Source: Streptomyces sparsogenes (GTDB lineage Bacteria; Actinomycetota; Actinomycetes; Streptomycetales; Streptomycetaceae). From it: a DNA stretch of 64,000 bases. The position numbers and the translations under genes were made by a program. The notes under the pieces are model-generated. The model saw nothing but the letters and a program-made list of their open reading frames with translations, searched no databases and was not told the DNA's origin. The first letter of the stretch is position 1; the number at the start of each line of letters is the position of its first letter. Shown piece after piece: positions 1 to 8,615 of the stretch. The DNA is taken from assembly GCF_001704635.1 (NCBI RefSeq), contig NZ_MAXF01000013.1, positions 2,501 to 66,500 on the forward strand, given 5' to 3'.

Positions 1-39
1 CCAGCGTTCGTCCTGAGCCAGGATCAAACTCTCCGTGAA
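1..39 (-). rRNA. rrs: 16S rRNA, 5' end only
   Basis: The reverse complement of the first 39 bases is the universal 16S 5' region: the 27F primer site GTTTGATCCTGGCTCAG followed by GACGAACGCTGG, preceded by the TTCACGGAGA that begins mature 16S in Streptomyces. The gene continues off the left edge, so only its first bases are present. The mature 5' end is set by analogy with other Streptomyces and may be off by a base or two. Confidence 0.96.
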
Positions 40-492
40 TGCTTCCGGGCTATCCCGGCAACACCACGAGAGCGGAGCAGACCGGAGGAATAATCCAGCC
101 CGCTCACAGCGTCCTCGCTGTGTGTGTTTCTTCAAAGGAACCTCGTCCGATCAGCCACACTGGGCCGACCGTACGGGGTATCAACATATCTGGCGTTGAC
201 TTTTAGCACGCTGTTGAGTTCTCAAGGAACGGACGCTTCCTTCGAAACCGTTTCACCGGTTTCTCCGGGCGCTTCCCTTCGGTGTGTCCACTACTTTAGC
301 TGATTTCCGGCCCGGCTCCTAATCGAGCCTTCGGATCGAATTTCCGCGCAGCGGAAATAGACCCTGTTCGGGAATCTTCGGTAGTGGTTTGCCGCCTGCG
401 GCTCCGGGGTGCCGTGGCCCGACCGTGGTCGTACCGACAGCGCTGCCCGTCTCAAGCGGCTCGGGCTACGTTAGGCGTCGGCATGGCCCGAG
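40..492 (-). promoter_or_regulatory. rRNA operon leader and promoter region
   Basis: No convincing protein gene lies here. Read on the minus strand, the part next to 16S carries the conserved Streptomyces rrn leader, including CCTTGAGAACTCAACAGCGTG-like sequence at about 200-226, which resembles the boxA/processing region. Farther upstream an inverted repeat ATTTCCG/CGGAAAT (340-346 and 352-358) and a possible -10 TAAAGT (293-298, minus strand) suggest rrn promoters. Individual transcription starts cannot be assigned from sequence. The divergent-looking ORFs here are short GC-driven frames. Confidence 0.7.
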
Positions 493-1155
493 TCAAGTTC
501 GGTCTGACGGCGCGTCGGACTTGCGGCGGCGGGGAGTGTGGGCGCGGTACGGGCTCACCGTCGGGTCGCCGTCGATCCAGAAGCGCCAGGGGTGCGTTGC
601 GCCCTCACCGCCGACGCCCGTGCGCGGGCCGCTCAGCACCCGGTCGGGCGGGACGGGGGTGCCGGTGAGTATCCACATCGGGGCCTGCGGGCCGGAGCAG
701 ACATCGCTGCCGTTCAGCCGGCGGTCGACGCCGAGGGCCGTGGCGAGCCGCGCGGGGCCCTTGGCCAGCTCCTGGTCGTTGCGGGCGGTGGGGCGGTGCT
801 TGTGCGCCCACTCCTGGCCGCTCAGAATCTCCCCCGCGCGCAGCAGCACCCCGCTGGGAAAGCCCTCCGGGCCGCACACCAGGTTCAGGCAGTGCCACAT
901 GCCGTAGGTGAAGTAGACATACGCATGGCCCGGGGGCCCGAACATGACGGCGTTGCGCTCGGTGCGGCCCCGGTAGGCATGCGATCCCGGGTCGGCCGGC
1001 CCCGCGTACGCCTCCACTTCGGTCAGGCGCAGTTCGATCGGTCCGTCCGGTGTGCGGCGGACCAGGGTGCGCCCGAGGAGGTCGGGGGCCACCTCCAGGA
1101 CGGGGCGGTCGAAGAAGGTGCGGGGCAGCGGCGTACGGTCAGGTCCTGCGATCAC
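493..1155 (-). CDS. DNA-3-methyladenine glycosylase (AAG/MPG family)
   Basis: A 220-residue protein of the eukaryotic-type alkyladenine glycosylase family, which excises 3-methyladenine and other alkylated or deaminated purines in base-excision repair. The family signature is clear: N-terminal [19 protein letters not shown], then [26 protein letters not shown] and the [15 protein letters not shown] block that lines the base-flipping pocket. Length is normal for a bacterial member. The start is GTG at 1155. There is no Shine-Dalgarno, but TACGCT ends 8 bases upstream, so a leaderless message is plausible. It is the first gene upstream of the rRNA operon and on the same strand. Confidence 0.93.
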   Translation of the reverse strand: MIAGPDRTPLPRTFFDRPVLEVAPDLLGRTLVRRTPDGPIELRLTEVEAYAGPADPGSHAYRGRTERNAVMFGPPGHAYVYFTYGMWHCLNLVCGPEGFPSGVLLRAGEILSGQEWAHKHRPTARNDQELAKGPARLATALGVDRRLNGSDVCSGPQAPMWILTGTPVPPDRVLSGPRTGVGGEGATHPWRFWIDGDPTVSPYRAHTPRRRKSDAPSDRT

Positions 1156-1323
1156 GCCGCCCGAGCGTAGTGCAAGGGATACGAACGGGTGGTTGGAGCG
1201 GGCCCCGTCCGCTGACAGGGTGGGCGGCGCGGAACCGCTCCCCGCCGTTCCGCGTTCCTAGGGTTCAACAGTGGTCGCCGTGCGATCGGAACACGACGCA
1301 GGCGCGTCCTTGAGAGGGAGAAC

Positions 1324-2106
1324 ATGGGCTTCAAGAAGCTGCTCGCGAGTCTGGGTGCCGGTGGCGCTTCGGTGGAGACGGTGCTGACGGAGGAGAACGT
1401 CGTCCCGGGCGGCATCGTCCAGGGTGAGGTCCGGATCCAGGGCGGCTCGGTGGCGCAGCAGATCGAGGGCCTCTCGGTCGGTCTGCAGGCGCGGGTCGAG
1501 GTGGAGGGCAACGACCAGGAGTACAAGCAGGACATCCAGTTCACCAAGCAGCAGCTGGGCGGCGCGTTCGAGGTGCAGGCCGGGGCGGTGCACGCGGTGC
1601 AGTTCGGTCTCGAGATCCCCTGGGAGACGCCCATCACGATGTTCCTGGGCCGCCACCTCACCGGGATGAACGTGGGTGTGACGACGGAGCTGCAGATCGC
1701 GCGCGCGGTGGACTCGGGCGACCTGGACCCGGTGAATGTGCACCCGCTCCCGGCCCAGCAGGCCATTCTCGACGCCTTCGGCCAGCTCGGCTTCCGGTTC
1801 AAGAGCGCCGACCTGGAGCGCGGCCACATCCGTGGGACCCGGCAGCGGCTGCCGTTCTACCAGGAGATCGAGTTCTACGCGCCGCAGCAGTACCGCGGGC
1901 TCAACCAGGTCGAGCTGAGCTTCGTCTCGGACGACCGGGAGATGGACGTCGTCCTGGAGATGGACAAGAAGCCCGGCCTGTTCTCCGAAGGCGGCGACTC
2001 CTACCGCTCCTTCACCGTCAACCTTGCGTCCTACCAGGACACCGACTGGGCCGCGTACCTGAACCAGTGGCTCGCCGAGGTCGGCGGCAAGCGCAACTGG
2101 TTCTGA
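1324..2106 (+). CDS. Spo0M-like sporulation-control protein
   Basis: A 260-residue soluble protein matching the SpoOM/Spo0M family, which has an arrestin-like beta-sandwich fold. The N-terminal GFKKLLASLGAGGASVETVL and the VPGGIVQGEVRIQGG segment are typical. The Bacillus protein affects entry into sporulation; the role of the actinomycete proteins is poorly defined. The ATG follows a strong GAGAGGGAG site by 3-4 bases. It is a single gene ending before a 14-bp perfect hairpin shared with the convergent barstar-like gene. No membrane segment or signal peptide is visible. Confidence 0.88.
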   Translation: MGFKKLLASLGAGGASVETVLTEENVVPGGIVQGEVRIQGGSVAQQIEGLSVGLQARVEVEGNDQEYKQDIQFTKQQLGGAFEVQAGAVHAVQFGLEIPWETPITMFLGRHLTGMNVGVTTELQIARAVDSGDLDPVNVHPLPAQQAILDAFGQLGFRFKSADLERGHIRGTRQRLPFYQEIEFYAPQQYRGLNQVELSFVSDDREMDVVLEMDKKPGLFSEGGDSYRSFTVNLASYQDTDWAAYLNQWLAEVGGKRNWF

Positions 2107-2140
2107 CCGCCGGCGGTCCTGGCCCGTCGACAGCTCGCAC

Positions 2141-2178
2141 GCGGGGCGTGCACCGTGTTCACGCGGTGCACGCCCCGC
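2141..2178. terminator. bidirectional hairpin terminator
   Basis: A perfect 14-bp inverted repeat (2141-2154 with 2165-2178, arms GCGGGGCGTGCACC/GGTGCACGCCCCGC, 10-base loop) lies between the convergent Spo0M-like and barstar-like genes. There is no T tract, as is common in streptomycetes. Confidence 0.8.
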
Positions 2179-2183
2179 CCGCG

Positions 2184-2522
2184 TTACTCGTACCGCACCG
2201 TCAGCGGGGTTCCGCGCTCGGCCCAGCGGGCGGTGGCCTCGGCGAACACCTCGGCCGCCGTCGCGGCGGCCTCGGGCGCCGCCGTACGGAAGGCCTCCCA
2301 GCCGTGGACGCGCAGGACGAAGCCTTCGGCCGGCCGGCCCCACCAGGACAGGTCGCCGAGGCAGTCGGCGAGCGCGTCCCAGTTACGGCCGAACCAGGCG
2401 GGGAACCCGAGGTCCCGGGCACAGCGGTCGAGAAAGCCCGCCTTGTCCCGGACCCCGTCCAGGTGCAGTGCGGCGGTGTGCCGGCGGGGGCCGGGCGGGG
2501 GCGCGGGCTTGGCTCCGGTCAT
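2184..2522 (-). CDS. barstar-family (ribonuclease inhibitor-like) protein
   Basis: A 112-residue protein with the barstar fold signature: a beta strand containing HLDGVRDKAGFLDRCARDLGFP, then AWFGRNWDALADCLGDLSWW, the helix-loop that in Bacillus barstar blocks the barnase active site. Family members are intracellular inhibitors of barnase-like RNases, or orphan homologues. No barnase-like secreted RNase is encoded next to it, so it looks like an orphan, common in Streptomyces. ATG start; the stop lies close to the shared terminator hairpin. Confidence 0.88.
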   Translation of the reverse strand: MTGAKPAPPPGPRRHTAALHLDGVRDKAGFLDRCARDLGFPAWFGRNWDALADCLGDLSWWGRPAEGFVLRVHGWEAFRTAAPEAAATAAEVFAEATARWAERGTPLTVRYE

Positions 2523-2616
2523 GGGGGCATGGTGTCAGCCCGCGCGGCGGCGATCTCGTTAGGCTGGCCGCCGATACGACCCCGACAGACCAGCGCGAGC
2601 AGCAGGAGGTTTCGAC

Positions 2617-3156
2617 GTGTCCGAGCAGAACCGGCGCCCGCTCCCCCACGATTTCCATCCGCCGGTGCCGTCGTTCACCGTGGTGAGCGACGATGTCGAA
2701 CCCGGGGGCACCCTGAAGTCCGCCCAGGTCCACGCCGAGGGGAACACCTCGCCGCAGCTGCGCTGGGAGGGTTTCCCGGCGGAGACCAAGAGCTTCGCCG
2801 TCACCTGCTACGACCCGGACGCGCCCACGGGCAGCGGGTTCTGGCACTGGGTGCTGTTCGACATCCCCGCCGATGTCACCGAGTTGCCGGCCGGCGCGGG
2901 CAGCGGCTCCTTCGAGGGGCTTCCCGAGGGGGCGGTGCACGCCCGGAACGACTACGGCTCCCGCGACTTCGGCGGGGCCGCGCCGCCGCCCGGGGACGGC
3001 TCGCACCGCTATGTGTTCACCGTCTACGCGGTGGACACCGAGAAGCTCGGCCCGGACGCCGACGCCTCGCCCGCGGTCGTCGGCTTCAATCTGCGCTTCC
3101 ACACGCTGGCCCGCGCCCAGCTGATCGGCGAGTACGAGAACCCGGCCGCCGGCTGA
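2617..3156 (+). CDS. YbhB/YbcL family (RKIP/PEBP-like) protein
   Basis: A 179-residue phosphatidylethanolamine-binding/Raf kinase inhibitor-like protein. The anion-pocket motifs are visible: [22 protein letters not shown], then [23 protein letters not shown] with the conserved PPPGDGxHRY box. Bacterial members are cytosolic or periplasmic with unclear ligands. No signal peptide here, so probably cytosolic. GTG start preceded by GGAGG with 7-base spacing. It is a monocistronic gene followed at once by a hairpin. Confidence 0.92.
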   Translation: MSEQNRRPLPHDFHPPVPSFTVVSDDVEPGGTLKSAQVHAEGNTSPQLRWEGFPAETKSFAVTCYDPDAPTGSGFWHWVLFDIPADVTELPAGAGSGSFEGLPEGAVHARNDYGSRDFGGAAPPPGDGSHRYVFTVYAVDTEKLGPDADASPAVVGFNLRFHTLARAQLIGEYENPAAG

Positions 3157-3178
3157 CCGGCCCGCGCCACCGGGCCGG
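3157..3178 (+). terminator. hairpin after YbhB-like gene
   Basis: CCGGCCCG (3157-3164) pairs perfectly with CGGGCCGG (3171-3178) across a 6-base loop, starting right after the stop codon. Confidence 0.6.
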
Positions 3179-3190
3179 CGCGCCCGGGCA

Positions 3191-3332
3191 GGGCAGGGTC
3201 CTCCTCCCCGGTCCTTGGTGCCGGGCCTTGTGCGCGGCCTGAACTGACCCTGCCCCGGGTCTAAATTGCGTTGTCCCGGCCTCGCTCCCGGCGAAAGATG
3301 GACCCCGGCCCGCCCGCTCTCGCGGGCCGGGG
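3191..3332 (+). promoter_or_regulatory. hairpin-rich leader upstream of HNH nuclease
   Basis: Two further perfect stems precede the HNH gene: GGGCAGGGTC (3191-3200) with GACCCTGCCC (3246-3255), and CCCCGGCCCG (3303-3312) with CGGGCCGGGG (3323-3332). The second ends 28 bases before the start codon and could attenuate transcription or protect from readthrough. TAAATT near 3261 is the only AT-rich patch and a possible -10. Confidence 0.4.
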
Positions 3333-3359
3333 GTTCGCCGGATGCGGGAGGTGGTCGGG

Positions 3360-3863
3360 ATGCGGGAGACGCTGGTTCTCAACGCGAGCTTCGAGCCGCT
3401 GTCTGCGGTGTCGCTGCGCCGTGCGGTGGTGCTGGTCCTGCAGAACAAGGCAGTCATCGAACACGCCCATCCCGGGCTCCGGGTGCGGGCCGCGGAGGTC
3501 GATCTGCCGCTGCCCCGGGTGATCCGGCTGCGCCGGTACGTACGCGTGCCGTTCCGAAGACGCGCTCCGTGGTCGCGGCGCGGGGTGCTGGTACGGGACC
3601 GGCACCGGTGCGCCTACTGCGGCCGCCGGGCGACGACCGTGGACCACGTGGTGCCGCGGTCGCACGGCGGCGGGGACACCTGGCTCAACACGGTGGCCTC
3701 CTGCGCCGAGGACAACCACCGCAAGGCGGACCGGACTCCGGAGCAGGCCGGGATGCGGCTGCTGAGCACGCCGTTCGAGCCGACGCCCTCGGACGCGCTG
3801 CTGCTGGCGCTGGGGGCGGCGGGGCGCGAGGACCTGCCGGAGTGGCTGGCGCTGCCCGCGTGA
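3360..3863 (+). CDS. HNH endonuclease
   Basis: A 167-residue HNH-family protein. The N-terminal half (LVLNASFEPLSAVSLRRAVVLVLQNKA) is the conserved actinobacterial RecA-fold-like extension. The C-terminal half is the HNH motif: CAYCG zinc knuckle, then TVDHVVPRSHGGGDTWLNTVASC and NHRKAD, giving the DH, N and H metal/catalytic residues and the second cysteine. Such chromosomal HNH proteins are probably DNA nucleases of unknown purpose. An upstream in-frame ATG at 3342 exists, but GGAGG at 3347-3351 sits 8 bases before 3360, which decides the start. Same type recurs in all Streptomyces genomes. Confidence 0.9.
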   Translation: MRETLVLNASFEPLSAVSLRRAVVLVLQNKAVIEHAHPGLRVRAAEVDLPLPRVIRLRRYVRVPFRRRAPWSRRGVLVRDRHRCAYCGRRATTVDHVVPRSHGGGDTWLNTVASCAEDNHRKADRTPEQAGMRLLSTPFEPTPSDALLLALGAAGREDLPEWLALPA

Positions 3864-3906
3864 CGCACTGAGAGCTGAGAGCCGAGGGCCGGGCCCGACA
3901 CGCATG

Positions 3907-3931
3907 AACCCCCGCGCGGTGCGCGGGGGTT
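3907..3931. terminator. bidirectional hairpin terminator
   Basis: AACCCCCGCGC (3907-3917) pairs perfectly with GCGCGGGGGTT (3921-3931) over a 3-base loop, between the convergent HNH and SPFH genes. Confidence 0.85.
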
Positions 3932-3950
3932 CGGCGTTGTGGGTGTGGCG

Positions 3951-4904
3951 TCAGTCGATCGTGGGCTGCTCGCGGCGCGGTGCGGCCTCCTTGCCGGTGG
4001 CGGCGGGACCGCCGCCGTTCCCACCGGCCATCGGGCCGAAGTTGCCGATGGCGCCGCCGAGTCCCTTGAGGGCGTCGCCGATCTCGCTGGGCACGATCCA
4101 GAGCTTGTTGGCGTCGCCCTCGGCGATCTTCGGGAGCATCTGGAGGTACTGGTACGAGAGCAGCTTCTGGTCGGGGTCCCCGGCGTGGATGGACTCGAAG
4201 ACCGTACGGATCGCCTGAGCCTCACCCTCGGCGCGCAGCGCGGCGGCCTTGGCGTCACCCTCGGCCCGCAGGATCGAGGACTGCTTCTCACCCTCGGCGC
4301 GCAGGATCTCGGACTGCCGGACACCTTCGGCCTGGAGGATCGCCGCGCGCTTGTCACGGTCGGCGCGCATCTGCTTCTCCATCGAGTCCTGGATGGAGGT
4401 CGGCGGCTCGATCGCCTTGAGCTCGACGCGGTTGACGCGGATGCCCCACTTGCCGGTGGCCTCGTCGAGCACGCCGCGCAGCGCCGCGTTGATCTCCTCG
4501 CGGGAGGTCAGGGTGCGCTCCAGGTCCATGCCGCCGATGATGTTGCGCAGGGTGGTGACGGTGAGCTGCTCGATCGCCTGGATGTAGCTGGCGACCTCGT
4601 AGGTGGCGGCGCGGGCGTCGGTGACCTGGTAGTAGATGACGGTGTCGATGTTGACCACCAGGTTGTCCTGGGTGATCACCGGCTGCGGCGGGAACGGCAC
4701 GACCTGCTCACGGAGGTCGACGCGGTTGCGGATCGTGTCGATGAACGGCACGACGATGTTGAGGCCCGCGTTGAGGGTGCGGGTGTAGCGGCCGAAGCGC
4801 TCGACGATGGCCGCGCTCGCCTGCGGGATGACCTGGATCGTCTTGATGAGTGCGACGAAGACGAGCACCACCAGGATGATCAGGACAATGATGATCGCGT
4901 CCAC
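3951..4904 (-). CDS. SPFH/band-7 domain membrane protein (stomatin/QmcA type)
   Basis: A 317-residue protein with one N-terminal membrane anchor (residues about 3-22, nearly all I, L and V), then a band-7/SPFH domain (IVERFGRYTRTLNAGLNIVVPFIDTIRNRVDLREQ) and a long Ala/Glu/Arg helical region with repeated LRAEGE units (about 190-240), typical of oligomerising stomatins and QmcA. It likely forms membrane rings associated with the NfeD-like protein encoded upstream, a pairing conserved in bacteria. The start is GTG preceded by GGGAAG. The terminal Gly/Pro tail is low-complexity. Confidence 0.93.
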   Translation of the reverse strand: MDAIIIVLIILVVLVFVALIKTIQVIPQASAAIVERFGRYTRTLNAGLNIVVPFIDTIRNRVDLREQVVPFPPQPVITQDNLVVNIDTVIYYQVTDARAATYEVASYIQAIEQLTVTTLRNIIGGMDLERTLTSREEINAALRGVLDEATGKWGIRVNRVELKAIEPPTSIQDSMEKQMRADRDKRAAILQAEGVRQSEILRAEGEKQSSILRAEGDAKAAALRAEGEAQAIRTVFESIHAGDPDQKLLSYQYLQMLPKIAEGDANKLWIVPSEIGDALKGLGGAIGNFGPMAGGNGGGPAATGKEAAPRREQPTID

Positions 4905-4935
4905 AGCGGCTTCCCGTGCCCTTCATGCTTTCGTT

Positions 4936-5034
4936 GATCTGGATGATCAGGTCTGGTCGTCGATCTCGATGTCGATCCCGGTACCGGTCTTGATGCCAGT
5001 CTCGATGTCGATCTCGGGTCAAGTCTTTCAGATC
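4936..5034. repeat. GATC-rich degenerate tandem repeat
   Basis: The 200-bp gap between the NfeD-like and SPFH genes holds a degenerate repeat around TCGATGTCGATC and six GATC sites at 4936, 4945, 4962, 4974, 5010 and 5031. No gene is supported here. Confidence 0.5.
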
Positions 5035-5106
5035 TGAGGGGCAGTTGACAGCCGGACCGCCCACCGCTGGTATCCGGTTGGTATCCGCGTATGACGGCTC
5101 GCTGGT

Positions 5107-5532
5107 TCACATGACCACGGCCGTGGCGCCGTCGATGTCCACGACGTCGACCTGCTGGCCGGGCTCGTAGGACTGGTCGGGGTCGAGCGCGCGGGCCGAC
5201 CAGACCTCCCCGGCGAGTTTGATCCGCCCGCCGCCGCTCCCGTCCACCCGCTCCAGGACGACGGCCTGGCGGCCCTTCAGCGCCTCCACGCCGCTGACCA
5301 GCTCGGGGCGCTGGGTGCGGCTGCGGACCGCGATGGGCCGCACGGCGGCGACCAGCGCGACGGAGACGGCAGAGAAGACCACGACCTGGAGCACGGCTCC
5401 GCCGCCGAGCGCGTCGGTGATCGCGGCGGCGACGGCGCCGACCGCGACCATGCCGAATTCCGGCATCGCGGTCAGCACGAGCGGAATGCCCAGCCCTACG
5501 GCGGCGATCAGCCACCACACCCAAGGATCCAC
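5107..5532 (-). CDS. NfeD-like membrane protein
   Basis: A 141-residue NfeD family protein: a short N-terminal stretch, two to three transmembrane helices (about 5-25, 28-50 and 50-65) and a C-terminal OB-fold domain (about 80-141) with the family's GxAVVLERVDGSGGGRIKLAGEVWSAR pattern. NfeD proteins partner SPFH/stomatin proteins, and this one lies just upstream of such a gene on the same strand, 200 bp away. GTG start; no clear ribosome-binding site. It lacks the serine-protease domain of long NfeD forms. Confidence 0.9.
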   Translation of the reverse strand: MDPWVWWLIAAVGLGIPLVLTAMPEFGMVAVGAVAAAITDALGGGAVLQVVVFSAVSVALVAAVRPIAVRSRTQRPELVSGVEALKGRQAVVLERVDGSGGGRIKLAGEVWSARALDPDQSYEPGQQVDVVDIDGATAVVM

Positions 5533-5614
5533 AAGGTCATGGTAGTTCTCGGGGTGTGTCCGGGAACAGGGCGCGGATCATCCGCGGGAGGGATCCCGCG
5601 GCGAGTGAGCCGAA

Positions 5615-5707
5615 GGGGCGCGCCGCTGTCGAAAGGGAGAGCGCGCGGAGGCTGCGAGGAACGAGCAGCCGAGCACGGTCGACCGTCGACAGCGGCTTTG
5701 GCGCCCC
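5615..5707. repeat. imperfect palindromic intergenic element
   Basis: The 5533-5747 gap has no gene. Its core is an imperfect palindrome: CCGCTGTCGA near 5623-5632 pairs with TCGACAGCGG (5686-5695), flanked by GGGGCGC (5615-5621) and GCGCCCC (5701-5707), with an inner stem GGCTGC/GCAGCC (5650-5655, 5665-5670) and the palindrome GGTCGACC. It resembles small dispersed intergenic repeats of Streptomyces. Confidence 0.5.
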
Positions 5708-5719
5708 GGAGGCGAACCG

Positions 5720-5741
5720 AGCCCCAAAAAAAGGGGGGGCT
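5720..5741 (-). terminator. terminator of the ABC ATPase gene
   Basis: AGCCCC (5720-5725) pairs with GGGGCT (5736-5741). The loop contains seven A followed by seven G in the plus strand, unusual in this GC-rich DNA. It lies 7 bases past the stop of the minus-strand ABC gene. Confidence 0.5.
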
Positions 5742-5747
5742 GGCGTG

Positions 5748-6539
<792 letters not shown>

Positions 6540-6648
6540 GAGCGCGTTGTCTCCCATTGCAGTCTCGAGTATCGCGGCGCCTGTAGGCGCAGCCCCCAGG
6601 GGAAAACCTACGCCACGTCTTGTCAGCGCCAGTCCTTAGGCTGGGGCC

Positions 6649-7452
6649 ATGCTCGATGAACCGCGCTCAGGGCGCCTTGCCGCCTGGGGAAATGCCCTTC
6701 TCGCCGGACTTGTCTCTCCCGATGAGGCCGCGCATCGCATCGCGGCCGATGACGCTTCGCACCGCGTGGCCGACCTGCCGGGGGAGTCCGCCCCCGTGGG
6801 GCTCACGCTGGCGCTCGGGCGGCTGCGGGCGATGGGGGCCAAGGGGCTGCGGGTGGCGCTGCCCGTGGCGGGGCATCCGCTGGGGCTGAGCGGCCCGCCG
6901 GAGTTCAACGCGCGGGCGCTGGAGGCGGGCGAGGCGGTGATCGTGACGGGGGTGGCCCTGGGCCTGGTGCCGGAGGTGCTGGAGGCGGGGCCCGAGGGGG
7001 ATGTCCATGTCGAGGTGGTGTGGCGCTGTCTGCCGGTGCGGGAGGCGCCGCCGGCCGATGTGCCGTCGCTGGGCGAGGCCGAGCGGGAGCTGGCGGAGGC
7101 GCTGCGGGAGGCCACCGAGGTGCTGGCGCGGCTGAATGTCGCCGGGGCCGGGCCGGCCGCGCAGGCGGCGCTGGAGGCGTACCGGGCGCGGGCGGGGCGG
7201 GGGCGTGAGGTGCTCGCGCCGGGTTATCCGCCGCGGGCGCTGCGGGTACTGGAGCTGGCCCAGCGGGTGGGCGCGCTGATCGGGATCGCGCAGGGGCCGG
7301 GCGGGGGTGCCGGGGAGCACGGCGCGGCGGTGAGCGCGTCGGAGATCGCGGCGCGGGCGGAGGCGCTGCGGCCGGTGGAGCGCACGGCGCGGCGGGCGCA
7401 GGTGGCGGCGTACAACGCGTATGTGGAGGAGCTGGAGCGGGGCGGGTTCTGA
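6649..7452 (+). CDS. conserved hypothetical protein
   Basis: A 267-residue, Ala/Leu/Glu-rich cytosolic protein conserved in Streptomyces at this locus but not assigned a function. The N-terminal half (to about 130) is predicted alpha/beta, with VADLPGESAPVGLTLALGRLRAMGAKGLRVALPVAGHPLGL. The C-terminal half is mostly helical and rich in charged residues. No signal peptide, membrane segment or catalytic motif is visible. Divergent from the ABC ATPase gene with about 110 bp between. It ends at a 12-bp hairpin. Confidence 0.75.
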   Translation: MLDEPRSGRLAAWGNALLAGLVSPDEAAHRIAADDASHRVADLPGESAPVGLTLALGRLRAMGAKGLRVALPVAGHPLGLSGPPEFNARALEAGEAVIVTGVALGLVPEVLEAGPEGDVHVEVVWRCLPVREAPPADVPSLGEAERELAEALREATEVLARLNVAGAGPAAQAALEAYRARAGRGREVLAPGYPPRALRVLELAQRVGALIGIAQGPGGGAGEHGAAVSASEIAARAEALRPVERTARRAQVAAYNAYVEELERGGF

Positions 7453-7468
7453 GGGCCGCCTACAGGCG

Positions 7469-7499
7469 GGCACCCCGGCGGTGGGGTCGCCGGGGTGCC
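7469..7499. terminator. bidirectional hairpin terminator
   Basis: A perfect 12-bp stem (7469-7480 with 7488-7499, core CACCCCGGCG/CGCCGGGGTG) with a 7-base loop separates the convergent hypothetical and chaplin genes. Confidence 0.8.
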
Positions 7500-7522
7500 G
7501 GGGTGCCTTGGCGTGGGGACGC

Positions 7523-7765
7523 TCAGTGGTTGCCGCAGGAGGTGCCGAAGGACTGGTTCAGCGCGCCGATGGCACGGACGCTGTTGTCGCAGGCGTTGAC
7601 CGGAACGAACACGGGCGCCTGGACGTGGTTGCCGGAGGCGATGCCCGGGGAGTTCACGGCCTGGCCCTGAGCCTGCGAGCCCTGGGCGGAGGCGGCGCCG
7701 GCACCCGCGACGGCGAGGCCGCCCGCCGCGATGGTGACGGCCGCGAACTTCTTGATGTTCTTCAC
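7523..7765 (-). CDS. chpE: short chaplin (chpE position)
   Basis: An 80-residue secreted chaplin. A signal peptide (1-27, ending ASA) is followed by a single chaplin domain (about 38-80: SPGIASGNHVQAPVFVPVN, then NSVRAIGALNQSFG). Chaplins assemble into amyloid-like fibrils on aerial hyphae and spores and lower surface tension. By position and sequence it corresponds to ChpE of S. coelicolor, but it carries two cysteines (Cys59 and Cys77), which as I recall ChpE lacks and other chaplins use for a disulfide. GAAGGG precedes the ATG by about 10 bases. Confidence 0.93.
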   Translation of the reverse strand: MKNIKKFAAVTIAAGGLAVAGAGAASAQGSQAQGQAVNSPGIASGNHVQAPVFVPVNACDNSVRAIGALNQSFGTSCGNH

Positions 7766-7955
7766 TTGGTAAGACCCTTCTAGCGCAACACTGCGGCAGG
7801 CCGCCGCAGCCGCCCTGAAGAACGGTCGGGCGCGGGCCCGGTTGCGCTGTCCGGGTGACTTACACCCGACGGTATGAATCTCGGATCGACCGACGGCACT
7901 CCTGTATCAGCAACAGATCACCACCCAATGGGGCAATCAGCGCATATCGCCCGGC

Positions 7956-8615
7956 TCAGGCTCCGATTCCGTGCCGTACGGCCCACAGCGCCGCCTGCGT
8001 CCGGTCGGCGAGGTCGAGCTTCATGAGGATGTTGGACACATGGGTCTTCACGGTCTTCTCGGACAGGACCAGGGCCCGGGCGATCTCCCGGTTGGACCTG
8101 CCGTCCGCGATCAGGGCCAGCACCTCGCGCTCCCGCTCGGTGAGCGAGCCGCCACGCCCCTGGCCGCCGCCCGACTCCTCCTGGGAGAGCAGCGCCAGGG
8201 CCACCTCGGGCTGAAGCAGTACGTGCCCGGCGTGTACGGACCTGATGGCGCCCGCGAGGGCCTCGGGGTCCACGTCCTTGTAGACGTATCCCGCCGCGCC
8301 GGCGCGCAGCGCGGGGACGACCGTGCGCTGCTCGGTGAAGCTGGTGACGACCAGCACACGGGCGGGGTTGTCGAGGCCGCGCAGCCGGCGCAGCGCCTCG
8401 ACGCCGTCGGTGCCGGGCATCTTCACGTCCATCAGGATGACGTCGGGCCGCAGCTCCTCGGCGCGGGCCACGCCCTCCTCGCCGTCGGCCGCCTCCCCCA
8501 CCACGTCGATGTCGTCCTGCACCTCCAGGAACGTCCGCAGCCCGCGCCGCACCACCTGGTGGTCGTCCACGAGCAACACCCGGATTCGCCGCCCCGCGCC
8601 TTCTCGCTCAGCCAC
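7956..8615 (-). CDS. NarL/FixJ-family response regulator
   Basis: A 219-residue two-component response regulator. The receiver domain (about 10-125) has the acidic pair DD17-18, phospho-acceptor Asp63 in LMDVKMPG and the conserved Lys in YVYKDVD. The LuxR-type helix-turn-helix (about 150-215) reads LTEREREVLALIADGRSNREIA then EKTVKTHVSNILMKL. It is co-expressed with the histidine kinase upstream: the GTG start overlaps the kinase stop by 8 bp, and its ribosome site GGAGG lies inside the kinase gene. Targets unknown; the chaplin gene is next downstream. Confidence 0.95.
   Translation of the reverse strand: MAEREGAGRRIRVLLVDDHQVVRRGLRTFLEVQDDIDVVGEAADGEEGVARAEELRPDVILMDVKMPGTDGVEALRRLRGLDNPARVLVVTSFTEQRTVVPALRAGAAGYVYKDVDPEALAGAIRSVHAGHVLLQPEVALALLSQEESGGGQGRGGSLTEREREVLALIADGRSNREIARALVLSEKTVKTHVSNILMKLDLADRTQAALWAVRHGIGA

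Noticed and set aside
1..492. Protein-coding ORFs on the plus strand at 384-907
   Set aside because: They overlap the rrn promoter region and the glycosylase gene in antisense, and have Arg/Gly/Pro-rich composition.
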